Positions 15,856-24,212 of a stretch of DNA of 64,000 bases are shown here, one piece after another. Position numbers and translations under genes: made by a program. The notes under the pieces were generated by a model. That model did no database searches, had not been told where the DNA came from, and was given only the letters and a program-made list of their open reading frames with translations. The stretch comes from Betaproteobacteria bacterium (GTDB lineage: Bacteria > Pseudomonadota > Gammaproteobacteria > Burkholderiales > SG8-41). Each line of letters opens with the position of its first letter. The first letter of the stretch is position 1. The stretch is from positions 20,727 to 84,726 of the forward strand of contig JAQGMI010000149.1 in the NCBI GenBank assembly GCA_028292435.1. The letters run 5' to 3'.

Positions 15856-16821
15856 TTATTCGGTTTGAATTTTGGCGTCGCGTATTGTCTGCGCCCAGCG
15901 CTTGCTCTCGGTTTCGATGAGCCGCTGAAAATGCCCGGGCACCTGCGCGACCGGTTCGAGGCCGGTATTCACAATACGGTCGCGCATATCCGGCTGCACG
16001 ATGCCGCGGCCGATTTCATCGAAGAGCTTAGTTACGACCGGCGCGGGCGTGCCTGCCGGCGCGACAATCCCATACCAGTTGGTGACGACGACGTCGTAAC
16101 CGAGCTCCGTCATGGTCGGAACATTCGGCAGCGCCGCGCTGCGTTTTGCCGACGTCACGACCAATGCGCGCAGGCGTCCGCTCTGCACGAACGGCAGCGA
16201 ACCGCCCATGCCGATGAACGTTCCCTGGATTTGCCCCGCTATCGTGTCCGCCACCGCCGGGCCGCCGCCTTTGTACGGGATGTGATTCAGATCGAGCCCC
16301 GCCTTCAATTTGAACAGCTCGAGCGTCAGATGCAATCCGCCGCCGCTGCCTGAAGAGCCGACGTTGACTTTGCCGGGGTTGGCTTTCGCGTAGGCGACAA
16401 AGTCTTTGATATTCTGCGGCGCGAATCCCGGATGCACCATCAGGATGTAAGGCGTTTCGGCGACGAGCGCGACGGGCACAAAGGTTTTGAGCGGATCGGG
16501 CGGCGCCTGCTTCCTGTAGTACACGCCGTTGCTCGTCAGCGCGAGATCGGCGAGCAGCAATGTGTAACCGTCGGGCTGCGACTTCGCGACCAGATCGGTG
16601 CCGAGCATGCTCGCGGCACCGGGGCGATTGTCGACGACGACGGTCTGGCCCAGACTGTCCGTCAGCTTCTGACCCGTGATGCGGCCGACGACATCGGAGC
16701 CGCCGCCCGGCGCGAACGGCACTACCAGGCGAATCGGGCGGTTGGGGTATGTATCGGCGGCGCCGCACAGCGTGCTGCAGAAAATTGCCGCCAAGGCGAA
16801 TAAACGAATCGATGCGTGCAT
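15856..16821 (-). CDS. Bug/TctC-family periplasmic solute-binding protein
   Basis: This 321-residue protein has a signal peptide (MHASIRLFALAAIFCSTLCGA), YPNRPIRLVVPFAPGGGSD at the mature N-terminus, VVDNRPGAASMLGTDLVAKS and the IPYKGGGPAVADTIAGQ ligand loop. These are the hallmarks of Bug receptors, which bind carboxylates or amides. AGGGAGCG precedes the ATG at 16821. No TctA/TctB membrane subunits are in the window, so it is an orphan receptor. It is convergent with the TetR gene, ending 6 bases from it. Confidence 0.93.
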   Translation of the reverse strand: MHASIRLFALAAIFCSTLCGAADTYPNRPIRLVVPFAPGGGSDVVGRITGQKLTDSLGQTVVVDNRPGAASMLGTDLVAKSQPDGYTLLLADLALTSNGVYYRKQAPPDPLKTFVPVALVAETPYILMVHPGFAPQNIKDFVAYAKANPGKVNVGSSGSGGGLHLTLELFKLKAGLDLNHIPYKGGGPAVADTIAGQIQGTFIGMGGSLPFVQSGRLRALVVTSAKRSAALPNVPTMTELGYDVVVTNWYGIVAPAGTPAPVVTKLFDEIGRGIVQPDMRDRIVNTGLEPVAQVPGHFQRLIETESKRWAQTIRDAKIQTE

Positions 16822-16994
16822 GAAACGCTCCCTGAAAAAATCGGTCGCCGCAACTCTACCTTGCAACAGCGCGCTTGGCTAATCTCATGTAAGGAACACT
16901 GACAATCGATTTGCTCGACTGCATCGACATTGCCCGCCTCCCGCTTTGCGCTAACATGGCGGCTCTTTCTTAAACAGCCGCAAGAGGCGCCGCA

Positions 16995-17786
16995 ATGGAT
17001 CTCGAATTAAAAGGCAAAGTAGCAATCGTCGGCGGTGCGAGCAAAGGCCTGGGCCGCGCTTGCGCGGAAGTGCTCGCGGGCGAAGGCGCGAAGGTCATCA
17101 TGTGCAGCCGCACCAAGGCCGATATCGAGACGGCGGCGCAGCAGATACGCGACAAGACCGGCACCGACGTGCACGCATTTGCCGGCGACCTCGAACAGAA
17201 TTCCACGATCCAGGCGCTGATCGCCGAAACCGTCAAACGCTATGGCGGCATCGACGTGCTCGTGAATAATTCCGGCGGCCCGCCGCTCGCCAAATCGGTG
17301 AGCGCAACCGAAGAGCAATGGGCAACCGCCATCCAGCGCTCGCTGCTCTACTTCGCGCGCATGTCGCGCGAAGCGCTGCCGCATCTGAAAAAACGCGGCG
17401 GCGGACGCATCATCAACATCCTCGCGAGCACCGTCTATCAGCCCATTCCGAATCTCGCCCTGTCGGGCGCGACGCGCATGGGCGTGATCGCGTTTGCCAA
17501 AAGTCTCGCCGATGAAGTCGGCCGCGACGGCATTCTCGTCAATAACGTGTGCCCGGGATCGCTGTTGAGCGAACGCATGCTCGGCAACGTAACGTCGCGC
17601 GCCAAAGAACTCGGCATCACGCTCGAAGCGGCGTTGGCGCAACGCGCGGAAGAGACGTCGCTCGGACGCATCGGCGATCCGAAAGAACTTGCGAACTTAG
17701 TCGCGTTTCTCGCCTCGGGCAAAGCGAGCTATATTACCGGCACGACTATCCGCGTCGATGGCGGGCTCGTCCGGTCGGTGATGTAG
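16995..17786 (+). CDS. SDR family protein with non-canonical catalytic motif
   Basis: This 263-residue SDR has GGASKGLGRACAEVLAGEGA, NNSGGPP and an ITGTTIRVDGGLVRSVM C-terminus. Where Tyr-x3-Lys is expected, after NILASTVYQPIPN, it reads LALSGATRMGVIAFAKSLA, so both the Tyr and the Lys are replaced. A group of FabG-like SDRs shares this substitution. Either it uses other residues or it has a non-reductase role. It lies 8 bases upstream of a Bug receptor gene on the same strand and probably shares its transcript. Confidence 0.88.
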   Translation: MDLELKGKVAIVGGASKGLGRACAEVLAGEGAKVIMCSRTKADIETAAQQIRDKTGTDVHAFAGDLEQNSTIQALIAETVKRYGGIDVLVNNSGGPPLAKSVSATEEQWATAIQRSLLYFARMSREALPHLKKRGGGRIINILASTVYQPIPNLALSGATRMGVIAFAKSLADEVGRDGILVNNVCPGSLLSERMLGNVTSRAKELGITLEAALAQRAEETSLGRIGDPKELANLVAFLASGKASYITGTTIRVDGGLVRSVM

Positions 17787-17794
17787 AGGTCGTG

Positions 17795-18760
17795 ATGCGC
17801 GCCGGGCTGGCTGCAGTCATCACGGTCGTCGCTTGTACGGCGCACTGCGCATTCGCGCAATCGGCATACCCGTCCAAGCCCGTCCGCATTATTTCGATAT
17901 TCGCGCCGGGCGGCGGCAACGACGTGATCTGCCGGCTCGTGGCGCAGCAATTGACTGAACGCCTGAAGCAGCAGGTCATCGTCGATAACCGGGTGGGCGC
18001 CAATGGCATCGTCGGCACTGAAGCGGTTGCGCGCGCCGCGCCCGATGGTTACACGTTCACGCTGATCCCGAGCGGCCACACGGTCAACGCGAGCATGTAT
18101 CGCAAACTGCCGTTCGATTCGATCAAGGATTTCACGCCGATCTCGCTGGCTGGAGCCGGCCCGCTCGTGCTCGCGGTGCATCCGTCGCTGCCGGCGAAGA
18201 ACGTCAAAGAACTGATCGCGCTTGCGAAGGGGCGCCCCGGCCAGCTTACCTATGGCTCATCGGGCATCGGCGCATCCGGGCATCTCGCCGGCGTGTTGTT
18301 CGATACGCTGACCGGAACGTCGATGGTGCACATTCCGTATAAAGGCATGTCGCTGGCGGTATCGGATTTGATGGGCGGACAGGTGTCGATGACGTTTGGC
18401 ACCAGCCTGTCGGTGATTCCGCAGGTGCGAACCGGCCGCCTGCGCGCGCTTGCGACCACCGGCGCCCAGCGCTCGCCTGCGCTGCCCGACCTGCCAACCA
18501 TCGAGGAGGCCGGCGTTCCCGGCTACGAAGCGAGCCTGTGGTACGGCTTCGTCGGCCCGGCGCGCATGCCGCCTGAAATCGTGCAGCGGCTCAATGCCGA
18601 GATCGTCGGGACGCTCGCGATGCCCGACGTGCGCGAGAAGCTTGCCAGCCAGGGCGTCGATGCGCGTTCGACGACTTCCGACGAATTCGCACGCATCATG
18701 ACTTCCGACGTCGCGCGCTGGGCGGCCGTCGTCAAAAAACTCGGCTTGCAGGCGGAATAA
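17795..18760 (+). CDS. Bug/TctC-family periplasmic solute-binding protein
   Basis: This 321-residue protein starts with a signal peptide (MRAGLAAVITVVACTAHCAFA), then YPSKPVRIISIFAPGGGND, VDNRVGANGIVGTEAVARA and IPYKGMSLAVSDLMGGQ. The ATG at 17795 has GAGGT upstream and is 8 bases after the SDR stop. A longer open frame reaches back through the SDR gene but is a shadow. It probably delivers a carboxylate used in the same pathway as the SDR; this is inference from the operon. Confidence 0.93.
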   Translation: MRAGLAAVITVVACTAHCAFAQSAYPSKPVRIISIFAPGGGNDVICRLVAQQLTERLKQQVIVDNRVGANGIVGTEAVARAAPDGYTFTLIPSGHTVNASMYRKLPFDSIKDFTPISLAGAGPLVLAVHPSLPAKNVKELIALAKGRPGQLTYGSSGIGASGHLAGVLFDTLTGTSMVHIPYKGMSLAVSDLMGGQVSMTFGTSLSVIPQVRTGRLRALATTGAQRSPALPDLPTIEEAGVPGYEASLWYGFVGPARMPPEIVQRLNAEIVGTLAMPDVREKLASQGVDARSTTSDEFARIMTSDVARWAAVVKKLGLQAE

Positions 18761-18763
18761 GCG

Positions 18764-19468
18764 CTACGCCGCTGCGTCGGCGCCCACCACGCTTTCCGAC
18801 ACAAACTTCTTCAGCCAGCGATTGCGCGTAATCAGGCCTTCTTGCCACACGTCTTCGATGTTCGGCACAGTGGAGGCCTTCACCGCGGCTGCCGCGAGCA
18901 ATGCATCGCGCCACGCCAGGAGATGTGGAAATTTTTCGATGAGGCCGAGCGGCTTTATCCGGTCCATGAACGTATAGCGCTGGAGGAACGGCGCATACGC
19001 GGCATCGACGAGCGAAAATTTCGGCCCGTTGAAATACGGGCCGGCGTTGCCGCGCTTCGCCAGCGCGTCATTCAGCTTCGAAAACGGGTCGCTGATTTTT
19101 GCAGCGCGCATTGCGAACTCTTCTTCCGAATCCGAGTATGCAGTATTCGAAATCGCGCTGGCAAACGTGCTCACATAATCGGTCCACGCGCGATTGCGCG
19201 CACGGGCGAGCGCATCTTCGGGATGCAGGCGCGGCGCGGCGGTTTCATCGAGAAATTCCGCAATCGCATTGGATTCGAACAGCGCTTCCTTGTCGTCGAC
19301 CAGCAGCACCGGCACTTTCGAGTGCGGCGACACGGCGAGAAACCAGTCGGGCCGCTTGTTGCGATCGATGTAAGTGATCTCATACGGCACATTCTTCGCG
19401 CGCAGCACGATCGCGGCGCGCTGCACCCACGGGCAGGTTTTGAAACTGCAGAGTTTGAATTGCGACAC
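18764..19468 (-). CDS. Glutathione S-transferase family protein
   Basis: This 234-residue protein has an N-terminal thioredoxin-like domain with FKTCPWVQRAAIVLRAKNVP (Cys at the S/C-P-W/F motif, as in omega and related classes), HSKVPVLLVDDKEALFESNAI for glutathione binding, and an alpha-helical C-terminal domain. I start at GTG 19468, which has GGAGG seven bases upstream; no ATG fits. It lies 20 bases after the hydrolase gene and is probably in the same operon, which would suit dehalogenation or detoxification. The glutathione lyase, reductase or transferase role is not decided by sequence. Confidence 0.88.
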   Translation of the reverse strand: MSQFKLCSFKTCPWVQRAAIVLRAKNVPYEITYIDRNKRPDWFLAVSPHSKVPVLLVDDKEALFESNAIAEFLDETAAPRLHPEDALARARNRAWTDYVSTFASAISNTAYSDSEEEFAMRAAKISDPFSKLNDALAKRGNAGPYFNGPKFSLVDAAYAPFLQRYTFMDRIKPLGLIEKFPHLLAWRDALLAAAAVKASTVPNIEDVWQEGLITRNRWLKKFVSESVVGADAAA

Positions 19469-19488
19469 GATGTTTCCTCCGGTAAATG

Positions 19489-20472
19489 TCAGGCGACGAA
19501 AAATTTCGTGAAATGCTCGTAGATATTGTCGGGCATTTCTTCCTGCATGTAATGGCCCGCGGGCAGCGGCTCCCACTGCACGACGTTGGTCGCGTAATTC
19601 TTCCAGATATTCAGAAACTCCTGCGCGCGCTCGGGCGGATGGCCGCGCGCGCCCCACAAGAGCATCAGCGGCATCTCGAGCTTTTTGTCCTTGTCCGCGG
19701 TGTCCATCACGTAGTCGCTCGTCGCCGTCGCACGGTAATCGCGACACGAGCCGGTGATCGTTTTCAGCGTATAGCAGCGCACGTACTCGGCAAGCGCGCC
19801 ATCGGTAAGAAAGCCGAGTCCCGTGCCGCCGCGGATGACCATGCGGCTTTTCAGAAAATATTCGGCCGGCACCGCGCTGATCAGGCGCTCGGGAAACGGC
19901 TCGGCCTGCGCCATGAAGCCCCAGTGCCAGGTGCCGATTGCCCAGTTTTTAGTCGTGTGCGTCCACACATAATGATTGGGCAGGATATCCATGAGGCCCA
20001 CTTTGAGAATGCGCTCGGGATGGTCCATGCACATGCGATGCACCGTACGGCCGCCGCGATCGTGGCCGGCGACGAAGAATTTTTCGTAACCGAGCTGGTC
20101 CATGATTTCAAGGATGTCCCGCGCCATCGAGCGGAAACTGAAGTTGACGTTGTCGACGCCCGCTTCGGGCAGCGAGCTGTCGCCGTAACCGCGCAAGTCG
20201 GGAAGAATCACGTGATAGTGTTTGGCCAGACGCGCCGCGATCTTGTACCAGCACGTGTGGTTTTGCGGATTGCCGTGCACGAGCAGCAGCGGCGGGCCCG
20301 AACCGCCATGCCGCATGCGAATGGTTGCGCCGCTCGTGCGCACATCGAGATGTTCGAAGCCGGGAAAATGAGCGGCGACTTCAGCGCTGCCCCAGCGCGT
20401 CGGGTCGCGCATGTAATCGTCCGGCGTTGCGCGCGCCATCACTTCGAGTCCTGCCGTCTTCGCCTTGCCCAT
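19489..20472 (-). CDS. Alpha/beta hydrolase, haloacetate dehalogenase-like
   Basis: This 327-residue protein has HGNPQNHTCW (oxyanion loop), LPDLRGYGDSS, nucleophile motif GHDRGGRTVHRM (Asp as nucleophile with Arg at +1 and +4, the pattern of fluoroacetate dehalogenases) and C-terminal AGHYMQEE carrying the catalytic His. Such enzymes hydrolyse haloacetates through an ester with the Asp; related epoxide hydrolases share the motif. The GST gene follows in the same direction. I judge dehalogenase more likely because of the two Arg residues, but the substrate is unproven. Confidence 0.87.
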   Translation of the reverse strand: MGKAKTAGLEVMARATPDDYMRDPTRWGSAEVAAHFPGFEHLDVRTSGATIRMRHGGSGPPLLLVHGNPQNHTCWYKIAARLAKHYHVILPDLRGYGDSSLPEAGVDNVNFSFRSMARDILEIMDQLGYEKFFVAGHDRGGRTVHRMCMDHPERILKVGLMDILPNHYVWTHTTKNWAIGTWHWGFMAQAEPFPERLISAVPAEYFLKSRMVIRGGTGLGFLTDGALAEYVRCYTLKTITGSCRDYRATATSDYVMDTADKDKKLEMPLMLLWGARGHPPERAQEFLNIWKNYATNVVQWEPLPAGHYMQEEMPDNIYEHFTKFFVA

Positions 20473-20563
20473 CGCGTCTCCGAATCAATTTAGTTGTGGT
20501 ATTTTGATGCCCCAGTTTAACAAATGCAGCGCAACGCCGGATAACAAGGGCTTTGGAGAAAAA

Positions 20564-21541
20564 ATGATTCAACGTTTTAATGCGTGGAAAATCGGCGCGG
20601 CAATCTGCGCGTGCGTGACAGCCTCACCCGGTCATGCGCAAAATTTTCCGACTAAGCCGGTACGCATCGTAGTACCTTTTGCGCCCGGCGGCGCCAATGA
20701 CGTGATCGCACGCGTGGTGAGCCAGCGCCTGATGGAACAATTAGGACAGCAGGCCATCGTCGAAAACCGCGGCGGCGCCGGCGGTGCGCTGGGTGCTGAC
20801 CTTGTCGCACATGCAGCGGCGGACGGTTACACCTTGTTGCTCGCGAATCCGGGACCGAATGCAATCAATCCGGCGCTGCAGCCCAAAACGCCGTACGACC
20901 CGATCCGCGATTTTTCGATGATTACGTTAATGGCGGTGTCGCCGCAGATTCTCGTCATCCATCCGTCGATGCCGGTCCGCTCGGTGAAAGACCTTGTCGC
21001 GCTGGCGAAATCGCGGCCGGGACAGATCAACTACGGCTCTTCCGGCATCGGTGCGATCACGCATCTCGCGATGGAATTCTTCAAGTCGCGCACCCAAACC
21101 GATATGGTCCACGTGCCTTATCAGGGTGCGAATCTTGCGCTTACCGGACTGATCGGCGGCCAGGTCTCCACCATGTTTGCGGCATTGGGTTCGATCTCGA
21201 ACATGCTGCCGAGCGGCAAAGTCAAAGCAATCGGCGTCGCTGCCATCAAGCGCACGCCGCTGCTGCCGGACGTGCCCGCGATTGCCGAGAGCGGCATCAA
21301 GGATTTCGAAGTCGTGAACTGGTTTGGCATTGTCGGCCCCGCGAACCTGCCGCGGCCCGTCGTCGATCGGCTGAATCAAGCGATCAACCGCGTCGTGCAG
21401 GCACCCGACACACGCGAAAAGTTTGCCGCCCTTGGTTTCGAGCCGCGCGGCACGACGCCGGCTGAACTCGAGCGCCACATCAAGAGCGAGATCGCGCGCT
21501 GGAGCGCGGTGATCAAGACGCAAGGCATCAAGCCCGAATAA
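20564..21541 (+). CDS. Bug/TctC-family periplasmic solute-binding protein
   Basis: This 325-residue protein has a signal sequence (WKIGAAICACVTASPGHAQ), FPTKPVRIVVPFAPGGAND, VENRGGAGGALGADLVAHA and VPYQGANLALTGLIGGQ. The ATG at 20564 (MIQRFNAW) is preceded by TGGAG; the upstream extension of the frame is non-homologous. It is divergent from the hydrolase-GST operon and convergent with the 2-hydroxyacid dehydrogenase. Confidence 0.93.
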   Translation: MIQRFNAWKIGAAICACVTASPGHAQNFPTKPVRIVVPFAPGGANDVIARVVSQRLMEQLGQQAIVENRGGAGGALGADLVAHAAADGYTLLLANPGPNAINPALQPKTPYDPIRDFSMITLMAVSPQILVIHPSMPVRSVKDLVALAKSRPGQINYGSSGIGAITHLAMEFFKSRTQTDMVHVPYQGANLALTGLIGGQVSTMFAALGSISNMLPSGKVKAIGVAAIKRTPLLPDVPAIAESGIKDFEVVNWFGIVGPANLPRPVVDRLNQAINRVVQAPDTREKFAALGFEPRGTTPAELERHIKSEIARWSAVIKTQGIKPE

Positions 21542-21544
21542 GTC

Positions 21545-22525
21545 CTATACGACGCCGTTTTTGAGTTCGGCGTCGCCGCGCCACAGTCGCTCAAGATTTT
21601 CGATCAGCAGATCGAGCACGTTATCTTCGTAGCGTCGCGTCTCGCCCGCGGTATGCGGCGTGATGAAAATGTTCCTGGCGTGCCAGAGCGCAGACGACGC
21701 CGGCAGCGGCTCTTCCCACACGCAGTCGACCGCCGCACCGGCAATCCCGCCTTTTTCCAGCGCCGCAACGAGCGCCGCTTCGTCGACGACGCGGCCGCGC
21801 GCAACGTTGATGAGATAAGCCGACGGGCGCATCGCTGCAAGCGTATCTGTGTCGATCAGTTTTTCGGTCTCCGGCGTCAACGGACAAGTCAGCGCGACAA
21901 AATCGGCTTCCGGCAAGATTGTGCGTAATTCGGATTGCGCGACGACGGCATCGGCCGCGCCTTTGCCGGTCGCCGCGTTGCGCTTGATGCCGATCACGCG
22001 CATGTCAAACGCCTTGGCGAGCGTCGCGAGACGCGAGCCGATGCGTCCCATGCCGATGATCGCGAGCGTTTTGCCGCCGAGTTCGTCTTCACGTTGGGTG
22101 ATGTCGCCTATCATGCCGCGCCACTTGTGCGCAGTCTGGTTGTCGCGCGCTTGCGGTAACTGGCGCGCGAGCGCGAGCATCAGTGCGATCGCATGTTCGG
22201 CGACGGCGCGCTCGTTGGCGCCCTGCGCGCTCGCAAGCCGGATGCCGGCCGCGCGCAAGCCGTCGCGCGAATACTGATCGAGTCCCGCGCTGATTGACTG
22301 AATGAAAGCGAGCCGCGGCGCCTTCGCGATGAATTCGTTGCGCCACATGCCGGAAACCAGCAGCACGTCGGCCTCGCCAATGCGGCGCTCGAGTTCATCG
22401 AGACTGCGGACTTCGAACGCTTCGATGCCGGTGTTGCGCAACTTAAACCGTGCCGCCATCTGATAGGCGACGTGCGCGAAGCAGATGGTGAGCTTGTCCT
22501 TCGCGGGTATGGATCGGGTGGGCAT
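21545..22525 (-). CDS. D-isomer-specific 2-hydroxyacid dehydrogenase
   Basis: This protein of 326 residues has the NAD-binding GMGRIGSRLATLAKAFDMRV, the substrate/catalytic Arg region LINVARGRVVDEAALVAAL, a catalytic Glu region and HTAGETRRYEDN with the catalytic His. It interconverts a 2-oxo acid and a D-2-hydroxy acid. Two starts, 22543 and 22525, are possible; neither has a clear ribosome site and I use the second. Its substrate cannot be read from the sequence. Confidence 0.9.
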   Translation of the reverse strand: MPTRSIPAKDKLTICFAHVAYQMAARFKLRNTGIEAFEVRSLDELERRIGEADVLLVSGMWRNEFIAKAPRLAFIQSISAGLDQYSRDGLRAAGIRLASAQGANERAVAEHAIALMLALARQLPQARDNQTAHKWRGMIGDITQREDELGGKTLAIIGMGRIGSRLATLAKAFDMRVIGIKRNAATGKGAADAVVAQSELRTILPEADFVALTCPLTPETEKLIDTDTLAAMRPSAYLINVARGRVVDEAALVAALEKGGIAGAAVDCVWEEPLPASSALWHARNIFITPHTAGETRRYEDNVLDLLIENLERLWRGDAELKNGVV

Positions 22526-22660
22526 GCGGCGAAATCCATGCAAATTTGGACGGTGCAGATTAACACGCGGCCGGCATTTCTCACCGCAGCAGGGCGCTCG
22601 GCCGCGCGTGCTAGCATAAAGCCATCACCTATTTGATCAGCCAACGGAGAGTAAACCACC

Positions 22661-22969
22661 ATGATTCATGTCGTCGCTGTGATCACCGCCAAACCGGGCA
22701 TGCGCGCATCCTTACTTGAAGCTTTTCGCGCCAATGTGCCGGCCGTGAAAGCCGAAACCGGCTGCATCGAATACGGCGCCGCCGTCGATCTCGACGACGG
22801 CCCGGGGTTCCAGAAAAAATACGGCGCCGACACGTTTATCGTGATTGAAAAGTGGGTATCGCCAGCCGCGCTCAAAGCCCATGCTGCAGCGCCTCATATG
22901 GCGGCCTATGCGGCAAAGACCAAGGAAATGATCGCCAGCCGCCTGATTCACATCCTCACGCCGGCCTGA
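22661..22969 (+). CDS. Antibiotic biosynthesis monooxygenase (ABM) domain protein
   Basis: This 102-residue single-domain protein has VVAVITAKPGMRASLLEAFR, a conserved ETGCIEYG and FIVIEKWVSPAALKAHAAAPHM, the pattern of ABM/YgiN-type dimeric alpha-beta barrel proteins. Such proteins act as small cofactor-free monooxygenases or quinol-related enzymes. GGAGAG precedes the ATG. It stands alone between the dehydrogenase and a small membrane protein. Confidence 0.9.
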   Translation: MIHVVAVITAKPGMRASLLEAFRANVPAVKAETGCIEYGAAVDLDDGPGFQKKYGADTFIVIEKWVSPAALKAHAAAPHMAAYAAKTKEMIASRLIHILTPA

Positions 22970-23041
22970 TTGCAATCGATAGTGAACGCCGGCGGATAGG
23001 AGTAATCTAATCGGCGTAGGGTTAACGGATGGAGGCCCGCC

Positions 23042-23239
23042 ATGGTTCTGAATTCGTTTAACGGGGTGTGCTGCACGCTCGTTCACGTGGTCGCGTTCGC
23101 GGCCGCGGCCGCGGGTACTTATTTTTTTCTCGGCACTTCGTTTGAAAACGTCCTGACCGCGTTCGTATTGCTGGGCGCCGCGCTCGCGCTCGAGGCAGTC
23201 GCCGCCGTCATTGGCCGCGATCGTACGGCGCATACCTGA
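23042..23239 (+). CDS. Small two-helix membrane protein
   Basis: This 65-residue protein is almost wholly hydrophobic: one segment VVAFAAAAAGTYFFLG and a second VLTAFVLLGAALALEAVAAVI, then a short charged tail. GGAGG lies at good spacing before the ATG. I do not recognise a family. Its codon use matches neighbouring genes, so it is probably real. Confidence 0.7.
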   Translation: MVLNSFNGVCCTLVHVVAFAAAAAGTYFFLGTSFENVLTAFVLLGAALALEAVAAVIGRDRTAHT

Positions 23240-23262
23240 CGCGCCGCAACCCCAAAGCGCGC

Positions 23263-23856
23263 TCAGTGCATGAGCAGCGTCTCGATTTCGGAAAACGTAT
23301 GCGCGATTTGGCTCGTGTGCAACACGATGCCGAGTTGACGCGCAATCTGCGTGAGCGAAAAAAGTCCGCGCACCCGCTGCCGCCCGTTGGCATCAACATC
23401 GACAACGACCGCATGCTGGCGGACCGATTCCTTTAACGTCGCCACAATGTGTCCAACGCGCGCGTATCGCACGTCCTGCAGATCGAGCACGTCGAGCCGG
23501 TCTTGCGGCGTCATAATGTCGCGCACGACGATGTCTTCACGCCGGCCGCCGCGTTCGGTAATGGCCTGCAGCGGTTTTTCGCCCGAAATGTCGTTCGCGG
23601 TAATCAAGCCTGCGACCATCTGGTTTTCGTCCACCACGAGCAACAGCCGCACCCCGCGCTGGATCATGCGCAGGTTCGCTTCGCGGATCGTGTCATCCGG
23701 CCGGATCAGGACCGCACTCACGCGCTCCAGGTCGGTCATGACGACCAGGGCAGGATTGTCCAAATCGACGCATTCCGGCGTCGCCTGCACGGGCTGCGCA
23801 AAGCTGGTGCGCGGCGACAGAGTAGAAGAGTTCAATGCAGCGTACGTTTTGGGCAT
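23263..23856 (-). CDS. CBS-domain protein
   Basis: This 197-residue protein has two CBS motifs. The first covers DDTIREANLRMIQRGVRLLLVVDENQMVAGLITANDI. The second runs from VRDIMTPQDRLDVLDLQD to GRQRVRGLFSLTQIARQLG. A Bateman module like this usually binds adenine nucleotides and controls a partner. There is no other domain. The ATG at 23856 has GGAGATC just upstream; an earlier ATG adds 12 residues. It is convergent with the small membrane protein. Confidence 0.88.
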   Translation of the reverse strand: MPKTYAALNSSTLSPRTSFAQPVQATPECVDLDNPALVVMTDLERVSAVLIRPDDTIREANLRMIQRGVRLLLVVDENQMVAGLITANDISGEKPLQAITERGGRREDIVVRDIMTPQDRLDVLDLQDVRYARVGHIVATLKESVRQHAVVVDVDANGRQRVRGLFSLTQIARQLGIVLHTSQIAHTFSEIETLLMH

Positions 23857-24212
23857 GGCGATCTCCGGTTCGATGCGAGGAAGGACTTCCAATATCTCGC
23901 AATCTAGACGACAAAGCTTAGGCGAGCCTTAAGCCGGGTACCGTAAGACCGCTATCGGCAAGCGTCGTTCGCTGACACCTTCAGGACCGCCTTTGTCCGC
24001 GACCGGCCGCTAGCCGGCGGCCCTCAAGTTCAGGGCTAGGAGAAAGGCGTGCGGCTTAGTCATTCTAAGCAAGCGACTTTCGACGCCGCCATGGGCAAAA
24101 ACTCGTGCCAGCCCGAAGGGTTGCACTCGCGCTTCATCGTGTTAGGCACTCTTAGACTCCAGAAGCCTTCGCTCATTCCTCCCCTTTTCGCTCCGACCCG
24201 GTAACCGCAGCT
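23857..24212. other. Gene-free stretch of about 350 bases
   Basis: I find no credible coding frame here. It contains short inverted repeats such as CCGGC/GCCGG near 24003-24016. The part near 23900 should hold the promoter of the CBS gene. The rest could be a degraded gene or a small RNA, but I see no family signature. Confidence 0.4.

Noticed and set aside
24135..24142. A GTTAGGC-like core suggesting a second attC.
   Set aside because: No matching R'' box or palindrome lies around it; it is a chance 7-mer.
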